Assembly: GCA_030374735.1 (NCBI GenBank)
Contig: JASCIV010000237.1
Location: 1 to 29,614, forward strand
Source of the DNA: Gracilaria caudata
Taxonomy: Eukaryota > Rhodophyta > Florideophyceae > Gracilariales > Gracilariaceae
Direction: 5' to 3'
Length of the DNA stretch: 29,614 nucleotides
Made by a program: the position numbers and the translations under genes
The notes under the pieces: model-generated
The model's input: only the letters and a program-made list of their open reading frames with translations
What the model was told of the DNA's origin: nothing
Databases searched by the model: none
Shown here: one piece after another, positions 1-8,341 of the stretch
Position numbering within the stretch: the stretch's first letter is position 1
How the letters are laid out: every line of letters starts with the position of its first letter

Positions 1-119
1 TCCCCCACCCACCGGCTCTGCCAAAACAACCGCCGCCACCACAAATTGGTGCCAGCGCGCAGAAAAAAAAAAAGCACAAAACGCGCTTTGACAAACCAAC
101 AACAACACGCGGCGCGTCG
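1..119. other. window edge, presumed DDRGK1 3' flank
   Basis: C/A-rich sequence downstream of the DDRGK1 stop (that gene runs on the minus strand). It contains an A-run at 62-72. I see no coding sequence or RNA gene. Confidence 0.4.
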
Positions 120-995
120 TCAGCCGCGCGCAAGCTCGTCCAGTCGCAACAGACGGCTGCTCTCGCTGGCCAGCTCGTCAATGCCCACGCGCCCCTTGCG
201 TTCAATAAACTGCGCCACGCGCTTCATCTCCTCGCCCGTCACAAACACAAACTTGCCGCGGTCGTCAAAAAAGCCGCTCAACTCGCCCGCGCTCTCCAGC
301 GTTTGCAGCCGCTCAATCACCGTCTCCGTGCGCAGCCCAAACTCCGCGCCCAGTTCCTCCAGCACCACCACCTTTTGCTCGCGCACGCGCTCGCAGAAGC
401 GCTGCAACAGCGCCTCGTGCTCGTGCTCATCTTCCGTCGCGTGCTCGCCGTGCTCCGCCACCTCGAAGCGCTCGCGCCACAGCTCGTACTCCTCGCGCTC
501 GCGTTGCTCGCGTTGTTGTATCTGCTCGCGTTCGAGTTGCTCGCGTTGCAGCTCGCGTTCGCGTTCGTGTTGCTCCGCTTCTTCGCGCTGTTCTTGTAGC
601 TGTAGCTCGCGTTCGCGCGCCGCCTGTACCGCCGCGCTGCGCGCCTGTTGCGACTCGCGCCGCGCCGCGCGGTGCTGCTCCTTTTTCTTGCCGCGCCGGC
701 CGGACGCGCCTTGCGCCTCCTCCTGTGGGGCTTGCTGTTCGCGCTGCGCGTCTTGCTCGGCGGCGCGGCGCAGCCGCGCCAGCCCGCCGCGTCGACGGCG
801 CGCGCGCGGCGCGGCGGACTCGGCGGCGGCGGCGGCAGCGGCGGCGGCGGAGGCGGCGGTGGTTTGCTGCTCGGCGAGGTGATCGTCGTCGTCGGCGGGC
901 GGCGCGGAGCGGGTGCGGTGCAGCAGCAGCACGAGCGTGAGCAGCGCGGCCAGAACGAGCAGCAGCGGCGCCAGTTGTAGCAGCGTGAGCTCCAT
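120..995 (-). CDS. DDRGK1: DDRGK domain-containing protein 1 (UFMylation adaptor UFBP1)
   Basis: 291 aa, close to the roughly 314 aa of the animal protein. Residues about 5-25 are a hydrophobic N-terminal anchor rich in Leu, Ala and Val. An Ala-rich stretch and a long Arg/Glu/Gln coiled coil (about residues 85-175) follow. The C-terminal winged-helix (PCI-like) domain contains the signature FDDRGKFVFVT and continues with EEMKRVAQFIERKGRVGIDE, typical of the family. Known role: an ER-membrane adaptor that helps the UFL1 ligase attach UFM1 to substrates such as ribosomal protein uL24 and supports ER homeostasis. The ATG at 995 is used because it immediately precedes the membrane anchor. The gene lies tail-to-head with the TRAPPC14-like gene, 195 bp apart. 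Codon use is extremely GC-rich, which opens long false frames on the other strand. Confidence 0.93.
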   Translation of the reverse strand: MELTLLQLAPLLLVLAALLTLVLLLHRTRSAPPADDDDHLAEQQTTAASAAAAAAAAAESAAPRARRRRGGLARLRRAAEQDAQREQQAPQEEAQGASGRRGKKKEQHRAARRESQQARSAAVQAARERELQLQEQREEAEQHERERELQREQLEREQIQQREQREREEYELWRERFEVAEHGEHATEDEHEHEALLQRFCERVREQKVVVLEELGAEFGLRTETVIERLQTLESAGELSGFFDDRGKFVFVTGEEMKRVAQFIERKGRVGIDELASESSRLLRLDELARG

Positions 996-1190
996 TTTTT
1001 TTGGTGCGCGCTGCGAGAAATGCGCCGAGTTTGGTTAGTTGGAGAGAGAGTTGTGTTTCAGGCGGGGAGCGGGCAGGGGGACTGGGGGAGGAGGAGGGGA
1101 GCGCGATCGGAAACGGCGTGGCCGGCACGGCGGCGCGGCGCACGTGCAAGCGTGAGCGTCGAGCGCTTTTCAAAAAACGCGCGCGCCATT

Positions 1191-2909
1191 TCACACTCCA
1201 TCGCCAGCGCCAGCGCCAGCGCCAGCGCGCGTCACTTCAGCAGAAGTGGCGGTGGTGGCCACCACATCCCGCCGCCGCGCCGCAGCAGCAGCAGCAGCGG
1301 CGCGCTCATCGTGCTCGTCGTGCACCACCGCGCAGAACGCGCTCTGCGTCTCCCACTCAACGCCGCGCGCGTCCACCACGCACACGCGTCCAAAGTTCAG
1401 CGCGCCCGCGCGCAGCGCCACGCACGGCACCTGCAGTCGCGTCTCGCCGCCCGCGGCGATGTCGCCCACCACCACCACCGTTCTCAGCGCCAGCAGCGCG
1501 CACACCTCCTCCCCCCCCTGTTGCAGTCGCACCTTCACGCCGCTCAGCTCGCGCTCCGTCTGATTGCACACGCTCATCGACACGCACGTGCGCGAGCCGG
1601 CCACAATGCGCTCGGGCGCGCTGAACGACACCACCACCGCGCGCGCGAGCGCGGCGGGGCGCCAGTTGAAGCTTGTCACGTGCACCGCCACCGTGCTGCG
1701 TTTGCCCGCCGCCAACACGCCGCCCGCAGACAGCTCGCGCCGCATGTTCTCGTGCACGTACATGGCCAGTTTGGCGTCGTGTTCCGGAGCACAGTTCCAC
1801 GCCACTGCCACGCTGGTCTGGATGCACTCCTCCGCCGTCAATCGCGGCGGCGGCGGCGGCGGCGTGGGCGTGGGGAGCAGTTTGTTCTCGCGTTCGTGCG
1901 CGTCCGAATCGGCGCTTTTGTGCACGATGCGGAACACAAAGTTGTACACCTCCCGGGGACCGAGCGTGGCCGCGTGCCGAATCAGATGGTTGAACGACGG
2001 AATAAACAGCGCGTAGTCCTCGCAGCTGGAGTCCGCGCTGCGTTGCTTGCTCAGCGCCACGTCCTGTTCGGTGGCCGCGTTGTTGTTGCCCACAGAGCTA
2101 TCGTCGTCGCTGTCGTCGTCCGTCAGCAGCACGAATTCGTACCGCCCATGCAGCGCGGCGGAGCGTCCGTGCGAGTGCTCGTCCGCGCCCACGCGCACCA
2201 CGCGCGACGACGACACGTTGATGTACGGCGGCACCACCGAGATGTTCGCGTCACTGGTGGAGTTTCGCACGCTCACGCACACCAGACTGTGCTGCACGCC
2301 GGCCGCCACGCGCACGCACTCGCACCCAATCTCCACGGGCATGCACAGCAGAATGGTGCGCGTGGCGTACAGCGCCACGCTCTTTCCAAACAGCCGACTG
2401 GCGCGGTCGATGGTGGCCCACACGCTGGAGTTGCGCACATTGGGCACGCTCATTTCGCGCAGCGACAGCACGATGTTCTGCCGTCCCACCATGGCCAGCG
2501 CGCGCGACGGCTCGGCGCTCTGCGGCGGCGAGCGCACCAGCACCCACAGCGCCTTGCACACCACGCGCGAGCCGTCCTGCGTGGCGGGCAACCAGCGCGT
2601 CTCGCGCATCACGGGCAGCCGACACGACGGCCGTTCGTTGCTCACCGCGTGCGGCAACGAGCCCATGTACACGTACGGATCGTCGCAGGTGTCGATGGCG
2701 CGGTTGAGCGCCTCGGACGAGGCGCCCGATTCCTTGGGCGACAGCGTGAGCAGCAGGAAGATGGTCTCGCCGATGTACGCCTCGGTTTGGTCGCGCGTGC
2801 TGCTGAGCGATTGCAGCGCGATTTGCTCGGGCGTGTCGGGCAGCGGCGAGGGCGGCGTGGGGATGCGGATGGAGATGGTGCAGTCGTGCAGCGACAGACG
2901 CGACGACAT
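1191..2909 (-). CDS. TRAPPC14: TRAPPC14/TRIPP-like TRAPP complex subunit
   Basis: 572 aa from the ATG at 2909, close to the size of human TRAPPC14 (C7orf43, about 580 aa). The N-terminal region contains AYIGETIFLLLTLSP, which resembles the YLGET...LLVL block near the start of TRAPPC14. The rest looks like successive beta-sandwich segments, for example FVFRIVHKS and GSRTCVSMSVCNQTERELSG, as expected for the Ig-like domains of TRAPPC14 and of the plant TRAPP-interacting protein TRIPP. Known role: a TRAPPII accessory subunit in Golgi, endosomal and ciliary traffic. The frame stays open 177 codons further upstream, but that part overlaps the divergent SNRPF gene and is low-complexity, so the MSSRLSLHD start is preferred. 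Internal acidic (DDDSDDDSS) and poly-Pro tracts and an AGAGAGAG tail look like GC-driven low complexity. The assignment is recalled from a short motif plus length. Confidence 0.55.
   Translation of the reverse strand: MSSRLSLHDCTISIRIPTPPSPLPDTPEQIALQSLSSTRDQTEAYIGETIFLLLTLSPKESGASSEALNRAIDTCDDPYVYMGSLPHAVSNERPSCRLPVMRETRWLPATQDGSRVVCKALWVLVRSPPQSAEPSRALAMVGRQNIVLSLREMSVPNVRNSSVWATIDRASRLFGKSVALYATRTILLCMPVEIGCECVRVAAGVQHSLVCVSVRNSTSDANISVVPPYINVSSSRVVRVGADEHSHGRSAALHGRYEFVLLTDDDSDDDSSVGNNNAATEQDVALSKQRSADSSCEDYALFIPSFNHLIRHAATLGPREVYNFVFRIVHKSADSDAHERENKLLPTPTPPPPPPRLTAEECIQTSVAVAWNCAPEHDAKLAMYVHENMRRELSAGGVLAAGKRSTVAVHVTSFNWRPAALARAVVVSFSAPERIVAGSRTCVSMSVCNQTERELSGVKVRLQQGGEEVCALLALRTVVVVGDIAAGGETRLQVPCVALRAGALNFGRVCVVDARGVEWETQSAFCAVVHDEHDERAAAAAAAARRRDVVATTATSAEVTRAGAGAGAGDGV
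1200..1232. repeat. GCCAGC hexamer tandem repeat
   Basis: About four to five copies of a GCCAGC-type hexamer lie at the 3' end of the TRAPPC14-like gene. In the gene's frame they encode the alternating Ala-Gly C-terminal tail. Likely an unstable microsatellite with little effect on protein function. Confidence 0.75.
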
Positions 2910-3205
2910 GGTGCGCGCGCGGCGGCGGCGGCGCTCAGGCGCAGAGCGGCGCGCGTGCACGGGAGGCACCGAGCGGCGGCGGAGCAAAAAGGCCGCTTCT
3001 GACTGTTGAGCGCGTTGCAGAGTCTGCAGACGGCGCTCGGGGGGCCTTTGGCGCGCTGTCTCTTTTTTGGATTTGGCGCGACGCCCCCCCTTTGCAAAAG
3101 CGCTTCGGCTGCACCGCGGCGCTGCCCTTCGCTCCAACGCAGTAGCTACCGTCGTACCTTCGTAGCTCCGCCCGCTTCTCTTCCCCAACCACCCGCGTCC
3201 CCACA
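2910..3205. promoter_or_regulatory. shared divergent promoter TRAPPC14-like / SNRPF
   Basis: 296 bp separate the two divergent start codons. I see no clear TATA box. The part next to SNRPF (about 3120-3205) is pyrimidine-rich and probably is its 5' UTR. Confidence 0.45.
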
Positions 3206-3673
3206 ATGGTAAGTTGCGCTTCCCGCTGCCCGCCCCTCGCAATTCGCTCCAACTAACACACCCCCTTCTGTGCCAAAAACAACACAGGCCAGCAAGTCGT
3301 CGCACATCAACCCCAAGCCGTTCCTGCTGTCGCTCACCGGAAAGGCCGTGATCGTCAAGCTCAAGTGGGGGCTCGAATATCGAGGTACGAAGCACGCACC
3401 CCTCAGAAAGAAAAAAGAAAACAACGCGTCCTCTGACCACGCAAATCGCTAACGGCCCCTCATTTGTTGCGCCTCGCAGGCTATCTCAAGTCGGTGGACA
3501 ACTACATGAACATCCAGCTGGAGAACGCGGAGGAGTGGGTGGACGGCGCCATGGACGGCGAGCTGGGCGAGATCCTCATCCGCTGCAACAACGTGCTGTA
3601 CATCCGTCCCGGTCTCGCCGCGTCCCAAGCCGCCGCCGACCACGACGCCATCACGCCCAACGTCGCCAGCTAA
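3206..3673 (+). CDS. SNRPF: small nuclear ribonucleoprotein SmF (three exons)
   Basis: Spliced coding exons are 3206-3208, 3288-3384 and 3480-3673, giving 97 aa. Intron 1 (3209-3287, 79 nt) starts GTAAGT directly after the ATG and ends ACACAG, with a branch-point-like AACTAAC at 3251-3257. Intron 2 (3385-3479, 95 nt) starts GTACGA and ends CGCAG, with CTAAC at 3449-3453. The product shows Sm motif 1 (NPKPFLLSLTGKAVIVKLKWG, YMNIQL) and Sm motif 2 (GEILIRCNNVLYIR), diagnostic of SmF. Known role: one of seven Sm proteins forming the ring on U1, U2, U4 and U5 snRNAs, needed for pre-mRNA splicing. The C-terminal tail (about 20 residues, Ala/Asp-rich) differs from the acidic animal tail. The first coding exon is only the start codon, so an ORF search alone would miss the true start. 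Confidence 0.95.
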
Positions 3674-3719
3674 CAAACGCTTCGCTCTGCTCAATCACTT
3701 TTTTACCGAAAGGTTACCT

Positions 3720-3770
3720 CACGCACACACACACAAACAAACACACACACACCAAAAACAAAAAAAAAAG
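3720..3770. repeat. CA microsatellite and A-run between convergent genes
   Basis: An interrupted (CA)n/(CAAA)n tract and an A-run lie between the SNRPF stop and the TPI stop. The roughly 100-bp gap must hold the 3' ends of both convergent transcripts. Confidence 0.7.
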
Positions 3771-3776
3771 AAAGCG

Positions 3777-4697
3777 CTACACGGCGCCCGCCAACGCCGT
3801 CTTGTATGAGTCCACGATCTCCAAGAACGACGGCTTCATGCTCGCGCCGCCCACCAGAAAGCCATCAATATTGGGCTGCTTTGCCAACTGTTCACAATTC
3901 GCTGGCGACACACTGCCGCCATAAAGAATCCTGGTAGCCGCCGCCACCTGCGGCGACACGTTCTCCGCCAACCACTGACGCACCGCCTGGTGCACCTCTT
4001 CCGCCTGTTCCGGCGTCGCCACCTTGCCCGTGCCAATCGCCCACACCGGTTCGTACGCAATCACCACCGTCCCCCAGTCCGAAATCGCCTCCTTCAGCGC
4101 CTGCAGCTGGCGCTCGCACACGCTCACAGTCTCGCCCGCCTCGCGCTGCTCCAACAACTCGCCAATGCAGTAAATCACACCCAGCGAAGCGTGCTGCGTC
4201 GCGTACGCCGCCTTGGTGGCAATTGTTTGGTCCGATTCGCCAATCTCCTTGATATGACGACGTTCCGAGTGTCCAAGAATCACCCATTGTGCACCCACGT
4301 CCTTCACCATCAGCGCGTCCACCTCACCCGTGAACGCGCCGCCCTTCGACAGCCACGAGTTTTGCGCCGCCGTGGCAAAGTCCGCGCGCAAGCTCTGTCG
4401 CGTGCTGTCCAGATACACCGCGGGGGGCGCCACCACCACCTCCACGGCGGCGGCGTCGAGCGGGGGCGCGGCGTTGAAGGCGGATACCAGCTCGCTGATG
4501 GCCGATTTGTCGAGATTGCACTTCCAGTTTCCGCCCACGAAGAAGCGGCGTCCGGCGCTCATCACCGTGCGGGCGCGAGCGGCGCGACGACGCGCGCATG
4601 GCAGACGGGACGGTTGTGAGGGCGCGACGCTCACACGCGACAGGCCGGAGGTGAGCGCGGCAGGCGCGCACGGCACGAAGGCGGGCGACAGCGACAT
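3777..4697 (-). CDS. TPI: triosephosphate isomerase, plastid-targeted form
   Basis: 306 aa. The mature enzyme starts near residue 52 (RFFVGGNWKCN) and is complete. It has the substrate-binding Asn-Lys of NWKCN (Lys59), the catalytic His in VILGHSERRH, the catalytic Glu and loop 6 in AYEPVWAIGTGKVAT, and the phosphate-binding GSVSPANC and GFLVGGAS motifs. Reaction: interconversion of dihydroxyacetone phosphate and glyceraldehyde 3-phosphate. The first 50 residues form a Ser/Ala/Arg-rich leader starting MSLSPAFVP, typical of red-algal plastid transit peptides. The ATG at 4697 is preferred for that reason. The frame is open upstream to 4805, but that stretch is Arg-rich and low-complexity. Role inferred: the stromal step of carbon fixation and glycolysis. 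No introns. Confidence 0.95.
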   Translation of the reverse strand: MSLSPAFVPCAPAALTSGLSRVSVAPSQPSRLPCARRRAARARTVMSAGRRFFVGGNWKCNLDKSAISELVSAFNAAPPLDAAAVEVVVAPPAVYLDSTRQSLRADFATAAQNSWLSKGGAFTGEVDALMVKDVGAQWVILGHSERRHIKEIGESDQTIATKAAYATQHASLGVIYCIGELLEQREAGETVSVCERQLQALKEAISDWGTVVIAYEPVWAIGTGKVATPEQAEEVHQAVRQWLAENVSPQVAAATRILYGGSVSPANCEQLAKQPNIDGFLVGGASMKPSFLEIVDSYKTALAGAV

Positions 4698-5786
4698 GGT
4701 GATAGCGGCTTGGTGGTGGTTGGTGGTGGTGGTGAAAGACGCGGCGCGGCGGGGGGAGCGGAAGCGACGATCGGAACGCGAAGCGCGCGCGTTGAGGTGG
4801 TACAAGACGGGCGCACAAATGTGCTACGAGAGGAGGCGCCGGGGGGCGGCGATGCGCGCGACAGCGGCGCGATCGCGAGCGGCTGCGGGAAGGCGCCGAG
4901 GCGCGAGACGCGCAGCAAACGAACGGCGCAGCGCCGCTGATTCGAGATCGACACGCGCCGTGCTTGCGTCACTGCTTAGCCTTTTGACAGCTTTCACACG
5001 TTGAACGCGTGCCCATCTGTCTCGCCCCTTCTTAGCATTCCTTCTATTCGGCTGTCGAGCCCCTTTGTGGCCTTGACATGGTCTTCATCAGACATCTCTC
5101 TCACATCGTAAGCAGTTAGGTTGCACGAAAGCAGGAATTTGGGAATGAGTAGCTATATACATTTGACCTGAAATAAAGGTCTATACACCTATTCTCATTG
5201 AAAGCTGAAAGAAACGCTCTACACATAGTTCCAATTAAGCTGGGTGTGCCTGTTAATGCTAGAGAAGAAGTATGGGAATGTCTTTGGTGACCATGGAAGA
5301 GTTTTCGGACAGGCTAACATGAGCGGAGATCTCGTTGGTAACGTCATGGACAGCAAAATTGTCAAAGTCAACGGAATTCATCAAGGAAACGGCATTTTTT
5401 GCTGCTCCAGTTATCTCCGTCGGATCCCGTTCCTTTGCTTGTGAGCGGTTGTGAGGCTATCTTGTCATTGTCCAAATTGGAAGCAACGGCACTTGTTTTC
5501 TCGAATGTACTGTTCATAGCCTGGTCTCCCAAGAAGGGAAAATTGGAGGCTATCACCCAAAGTTAGTCTCCTTTAACAAAAAGAGTCTAATAGAGAGCCA
5601 TATCATCAGTATGAAGATGGATCGACGGGAACTGGTTTCCTTGCAACTAGATTCAAAAAGTAATATCGAGCTTGATTCAAGTAAAGCTTCTTGGACCCTG
5701 AGCACGAAAGGCGCACCAGCCTGATGAAGTATGTTTCACAGAATACTATCTGCGTTTAGCAAGAGTAGTTCCCAGTTTTGTGTTGA
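4698..5786. other. TPI upstream region, then AT-richer gene-poor island
   Basis: GC-rich TPI upstream DNA gives way near 5000 to AT-richer sequence. Only short open stretches occur, for example 5244-5444 (+), 5368-5556 (-) and 5611-5724 (+, containing SNIELDSSKASWTLSTKG). None is recognisable. They may be remains of the same decayed secreted-type gene seen at 5787-6080. No RNA gene seen. Confidence 0.5.
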
Positions 5787-5891
5787 CTTCAGCCAGACCA
5801 TGAGTTTTCGTTTGATGGAATTTTGCCAGGCGTTATGACTTTTGACCAGACGAATGGCGCTGTGACGCCTACTGGAGGAACTGCGACGTCT

Positions 5892-5902
5892 GAAAGAGAC
5901 GC
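5892..5902 (+). repeat. left target-site duplication (11 bp)
   Basis: GAAAGAGACGC occurs here and again at 5955-5965, exactly flanking the short retrotransposon-derived insert. It is read directly from the sequence. Confidence 0.8.
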
Positions 5903-5954
5903 CTTTACTTCAGCCTAGTAATTGAAGGCTGTTGTCCAAAATAAAGAAGAAGAA
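5903..5954 (+). mobile_element. 52-bp 5'-truncated non-LTR retrotransposon 3' end
   Basis: The insert contains TAGTAATTGAAGGCTGTTGT followed by CCAAAATAAAGAAGAAGAAG. The same 3' untranslated sequence occurs in the copy at 9225-9443 (minus strand), and a diverged form ends the copy at 10355-10647. An AATAAA signal leads straight into the (GAA)n tail. The element is flanked by an 11-bp direct repeat. These are the hallmarks of target-primed reverse transcription by a LINE-like element, here with almost total 5' truncation. No coding sequence remains. Confidence 0.75.
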
Positions 5955-5965
5955 GAAAGAGACGC
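5955..5965 (+). repeat. right target-site duplication (11 bp)
   Basis: Second copy of GAAAGAGACGC. Its first bases blend with the GAA tail of the insert. The host frame resumes directly after it. Confidence 0.8.
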
Positions 5966-6080
5966 GAAGTTCAAAATGTATGTGAAGATTCCGTTGGTGT
6001 CAAAACGTACGATTTATGGTTTCCGTTCAACCTGGGGCACATTTTGGCTTTTGAGAGCTGGAATTTATCGAAAGCCGTAA

Positions 6081-6568
6081 TCATGTTAGCGCTAACTAGC
6101 GCACGTGAAGGAAAAGTAGAGAAGCCATTGAGTCATCACCGTCTCGTTAATAACATCCGTAAAAACACGATTGATTAGTCGCAAATCTTTTGTTCCCTCG
6201 CGTTACTTTTTTCTAGTTCTAAATCACCTACTACAATGTGCGCTACAAGAGCTCCTAGAAGTTGTTCACCTTCATTGAAGTTCATTCATTCGGTGGCGCC
6301 CGCGTGTCACCGATTGCCTTGCAACTCTCAGGGATTTCTGGGTGAAGGTACACTTGTGCCGTTGTGCCACGTCACGCACGCTGGATGAATTGGAGGTCGT
6401 GCCAACTCACCCAGCGCTGGTGACGTGGTCGCGGTGGCAAAAAACTTTTGAGAGGAGTGGTACGTGATGCATACTTCTCGCGGGGCCATCGCGCTCAGGT
6501 CTGCAGCTCTGGCGCCCGTCGTCCACGCCAGACGCCCGTCCTGCGGCGCCCCCACCTGCGTCGCCGCA
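6081..6568. promoter_or_regulatory. upstream region of the histidine synthase gene
   Basis: AT-rich to about 6290, then an abrupt return to GC-rich DNA. No TATA box or known operator is evident. The frame upstream of the chosen HIS7 start is open from 6464 and may be 5' UTR. Confidence 0.4.
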
Positions 6569-8341
6569 ATGCCGCCGCCCAGCGCCTTCCTCGTGCCGGC
6601 GCCGCTGCCGCGCCGATCGCGCCCCGCCCGCGCCCGCCGCTCCATCTCCGCGCCGCGCGCCTCCGCCGCGCGTCCCGTCGTCACCGTGCTCGACTACGGC
6701 GCCGGCAACGTGCGTTCGCTGCACAACGCGCTGCGTCTGCTCGACGTAGACATTCAATACGCCTCCAGCGCGCAACACATTCTCGATGCGCAACGTCTCA
6801 TCTTCCCCGGCGTCGGCTCCTTCGGCGCCGCCATGAGCAATCTACGTTCCCGTGCTTTCGACGCGCCGCTGCGTCGATACATCGCGGATGACCGGCCGTT
6901 TCTGGGCATTTGTCTCGGGCTCCACACGCTGTTTGACGGCTCCGAGGAGAGTCCTGAGCAACCGGGCCTCGCCGTGTTTCCCGGAATGGTGCGTCGCTTC
7001 CGCGTCGATCGCACGCATGGCTTGGCTGTGCCGCATATCGGCTGGAATAGTGTGAACGTGCAACAGTCGTTGTCGGTGCTGGATGAGCGCCAACAACACA
7101 GCCGCTTTTACTTTGTACATTCGTTCCGCGTGGGAGTGGATGAGCTGCGCGGGTTGTCGGATGTGCGATTGGCCGTTTGTGAACATGGAGAACCGTTTGT
7201 GGCTGCCATGCAGCGCGGCAACGTCATGGCCACACAGTTTCACCCCGAAAAGTCTGGCGCCGATGGCCTTCGTCTTCTTCGTGACTTCGTGCGTCCGCAA
7301 GCATCACGCCACGCAATGTCGCCGCGTACCCAGCGCACCACAGACACAGAGCGCACGAAACACGGGCTCGCCAAGCGTGTGGTGGCGTGTCTGGATGTCC
7401 GCGAGAACGACGACGGCGATCTGGTGGTCACCAAGGGCGATCAGTACGACGTACGTCACGCGCACTCCGGCCGCGTACGCAACCTGGGCAAGCCCGTTCT
7501 GCTGGCCAAACGTTACTTTGAGCAGGGCGCGGACGAGATATGTTTCCTCAACATCACGTCGTTCCGCGGCGAACCGGTGAGCGCCGCGCCCATGTTGGAG
7601 GTGTTGCGACAGACGTCGGAGCACGTGTTCGTGCCGCTGTGCATTGGCGGCGGCATCCGCGATTACGTGGATGCGAGTGGCGTGAGTTATAGCGCGTTGG
7701 ACGTGGCGGCCACCTATTTCCGTGCTGGCGCCGATAAGGTGTCGCTGGGCAGTGACGCGGTGTATGCGGCGGAGCGCTTCTGGAAGCACGGCAAGGATGG
7801 GAGCTCGTCCATCGAGCGCATTTCGTACGTGTACGGCGCGCAGGCGGTGGTGGTGTCGCTGGACCCGCGACGCGTGTTTCTGGCGGAAGGTGAAGAGGCG
7901 CCGTTTGAGGCGCGTGCGGTGACACTGGAGGATGGCCGACGATGTTGGTATCAGTGTACGGTGAAGGGCGGCCGAGAGGCACGACCCATCGACGTGGTGC
8001 GCGTGGCGGTGGCGGCGCAGCAACTGGGCGCCGGCGAACTGCTGCTCAATTGCATGGACCACGACGGACAGAAACGCGGCTTCGATGTGCCGCTCATCCG
8101 CGCGGTGAGGGAGGCGGTGAGCATTCCGGTGATCGCGAGCTCGGGCGCGGGCGCGGCGGAGCACTTCACGCAGTGCTTCGAGCGCAGCGGCGCGGAGGCG
8201 GCGCTGGCGGCGGGCATTTTTCACCGCGACGAGGTGCGCATTGCGGACGTGAAGGCGCACATGCTGCGCCACGGCACGCGCGTGCGCGTGGGCGCGGCGC
8301 TCGCAGACGTGCTGCGCGTGGGCGAGCAGGCGCAGACGTAG
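6569..8341 (+). CDS. HIS7: imidazole glycerol phosphate synthase HisHF, plastid-targeted
   Basis: 590 aa, intronless, with the eukaryotic HisH-HisF fusion architecture. Residues 1 to about 33 are an Ala/Pro/Arg-rich leader starting MPPPSAFLVP. The class-I glutamine amidotransferase domain (about 35-250) starts VTVLDYGAGNVRSL and has the nucleophile Cys115 in FLGICLGLHTLF plus His225 and Glu227 in TQFHPEKSG. The cyclase domain (about 265-585) has KRVVACLDV with catalytic Asp276, the fungal/plant-type insert DGDLVVTKGDQYDV, GGGIRDYVD and IPVIASSGAGAAEHF. Reaction: PRFAR plus glutamine gives imidazole glycerol phosphate, AICAR and glutamate, joining histidine and purine synthesis. The ATG at 6569 is chosen because it yields a canonical leader; an in-frame ATG at 6464 would add 35 residues and remains possible. 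Confidence 0.96.
   Translation: MPPPSAFLVPAPLPRRSRPARARRSISAPRASAARPVVTVLDYGAGNVRSLHNALRLLDVDIQYASSAQHILDAQRLIFPGVGSFGAAMSNLRSRAFDAPLRRYIADDRPFLGICLGLHTLFDGSEESPEQPGLAVFPGMVRRFRVDRTHGLAVPHIGWNSVNVQQSLSVLDERQQHSRFYFVHSFRVGVDELRGLSDVRLAVCEHGEPFVAAMQRGNVMATQFHPEKSGADGLRLLRDFVRPQASRHAMSPRTQRTTDTERTKHGLAKRVVACLDVRENDDGDLVVTKGDQYDVRHAHSGRVRNLGKPVLLAKRYFEQGADEICFLNITSFRGEPVSAAPMLEVLRQTSEHVFVPLCIGGGIRDYVDASGVSYSALDVAATYFRAGADKVSLGSDAVYAAERFWKHGKDGSSSIERISYVYGAQAVVVSLDPRRVFLAEGEEAPFEARAVTLEDGRRCWYQCTVKGGREARPIDVVRVAVAAQQLGAGELLLNCMDHDGQKRGFDVPLIRAVREAVSIPVIASSGAGAAEHFTQCFERSGAEAALAAGIFHRDEVRIADVKAHMLRHGTRVRVGAALADVLRVGEQAQT

Larger units (their letters stand above)
5787..6080 (+). pseudogene. fragment of a secreted/adhesin-like gene split by a retrotransposon end
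   Basis: An open frame starting just after a TGA at 5784-5786 runs LQPDHEFSFDGILPGVMTF and on through NGAVTPTGGTATSERDA to 5902. It is then broken by the insert at 5903-5954, which brings an in-frame TAG. Immediately after the second copy of the 11-bp duplication the same frame resumes (KFKMYVKIPLVSKRTIYGF) to a TAA at 6078-6080. The LPGVMTFDQTNGAVTPTG stretch is reminiscent of He_PIG-type Ig-like repeats (LPxGLTFDxxTGxxxGTP) of large extracellular proteins; this is a weak resemblance. The fragment has no start codon and no domain I can name with confidence. It is presumed dead. Confidence 0.5.

Noticed and set aside
46..882. 278-aa plus-strand ORF rich in Ser, Cys and Arg opposite DDRGK1
   Set aside because: Mirror of the Arg/Glu/Gln coiled coil on the other strand; no independent support.
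1020..3002. 660-aa plus-strand ORF opposite the TRAPPC14-like gene
   Set aside because: Arg/His/Ala-rich low-complexity translation of very GC-rich antisense DNA; no motif. The minus strand has the family-like protein.
2910..3440. N-terminal extension of the TRAPPC14-like ORF
   Set aside because: It would run through SNRPF exons and introns on the opposite strand; the sequence is low-complexity and the MSSRLSLHD start gives the family's usual length.
7304..8272. 322-aa minus-strand ORF opposite the HisF half of HIS7
   Set aside because: His/Arg/Ala-rich antisense shadow of a conserved enzyme domain.
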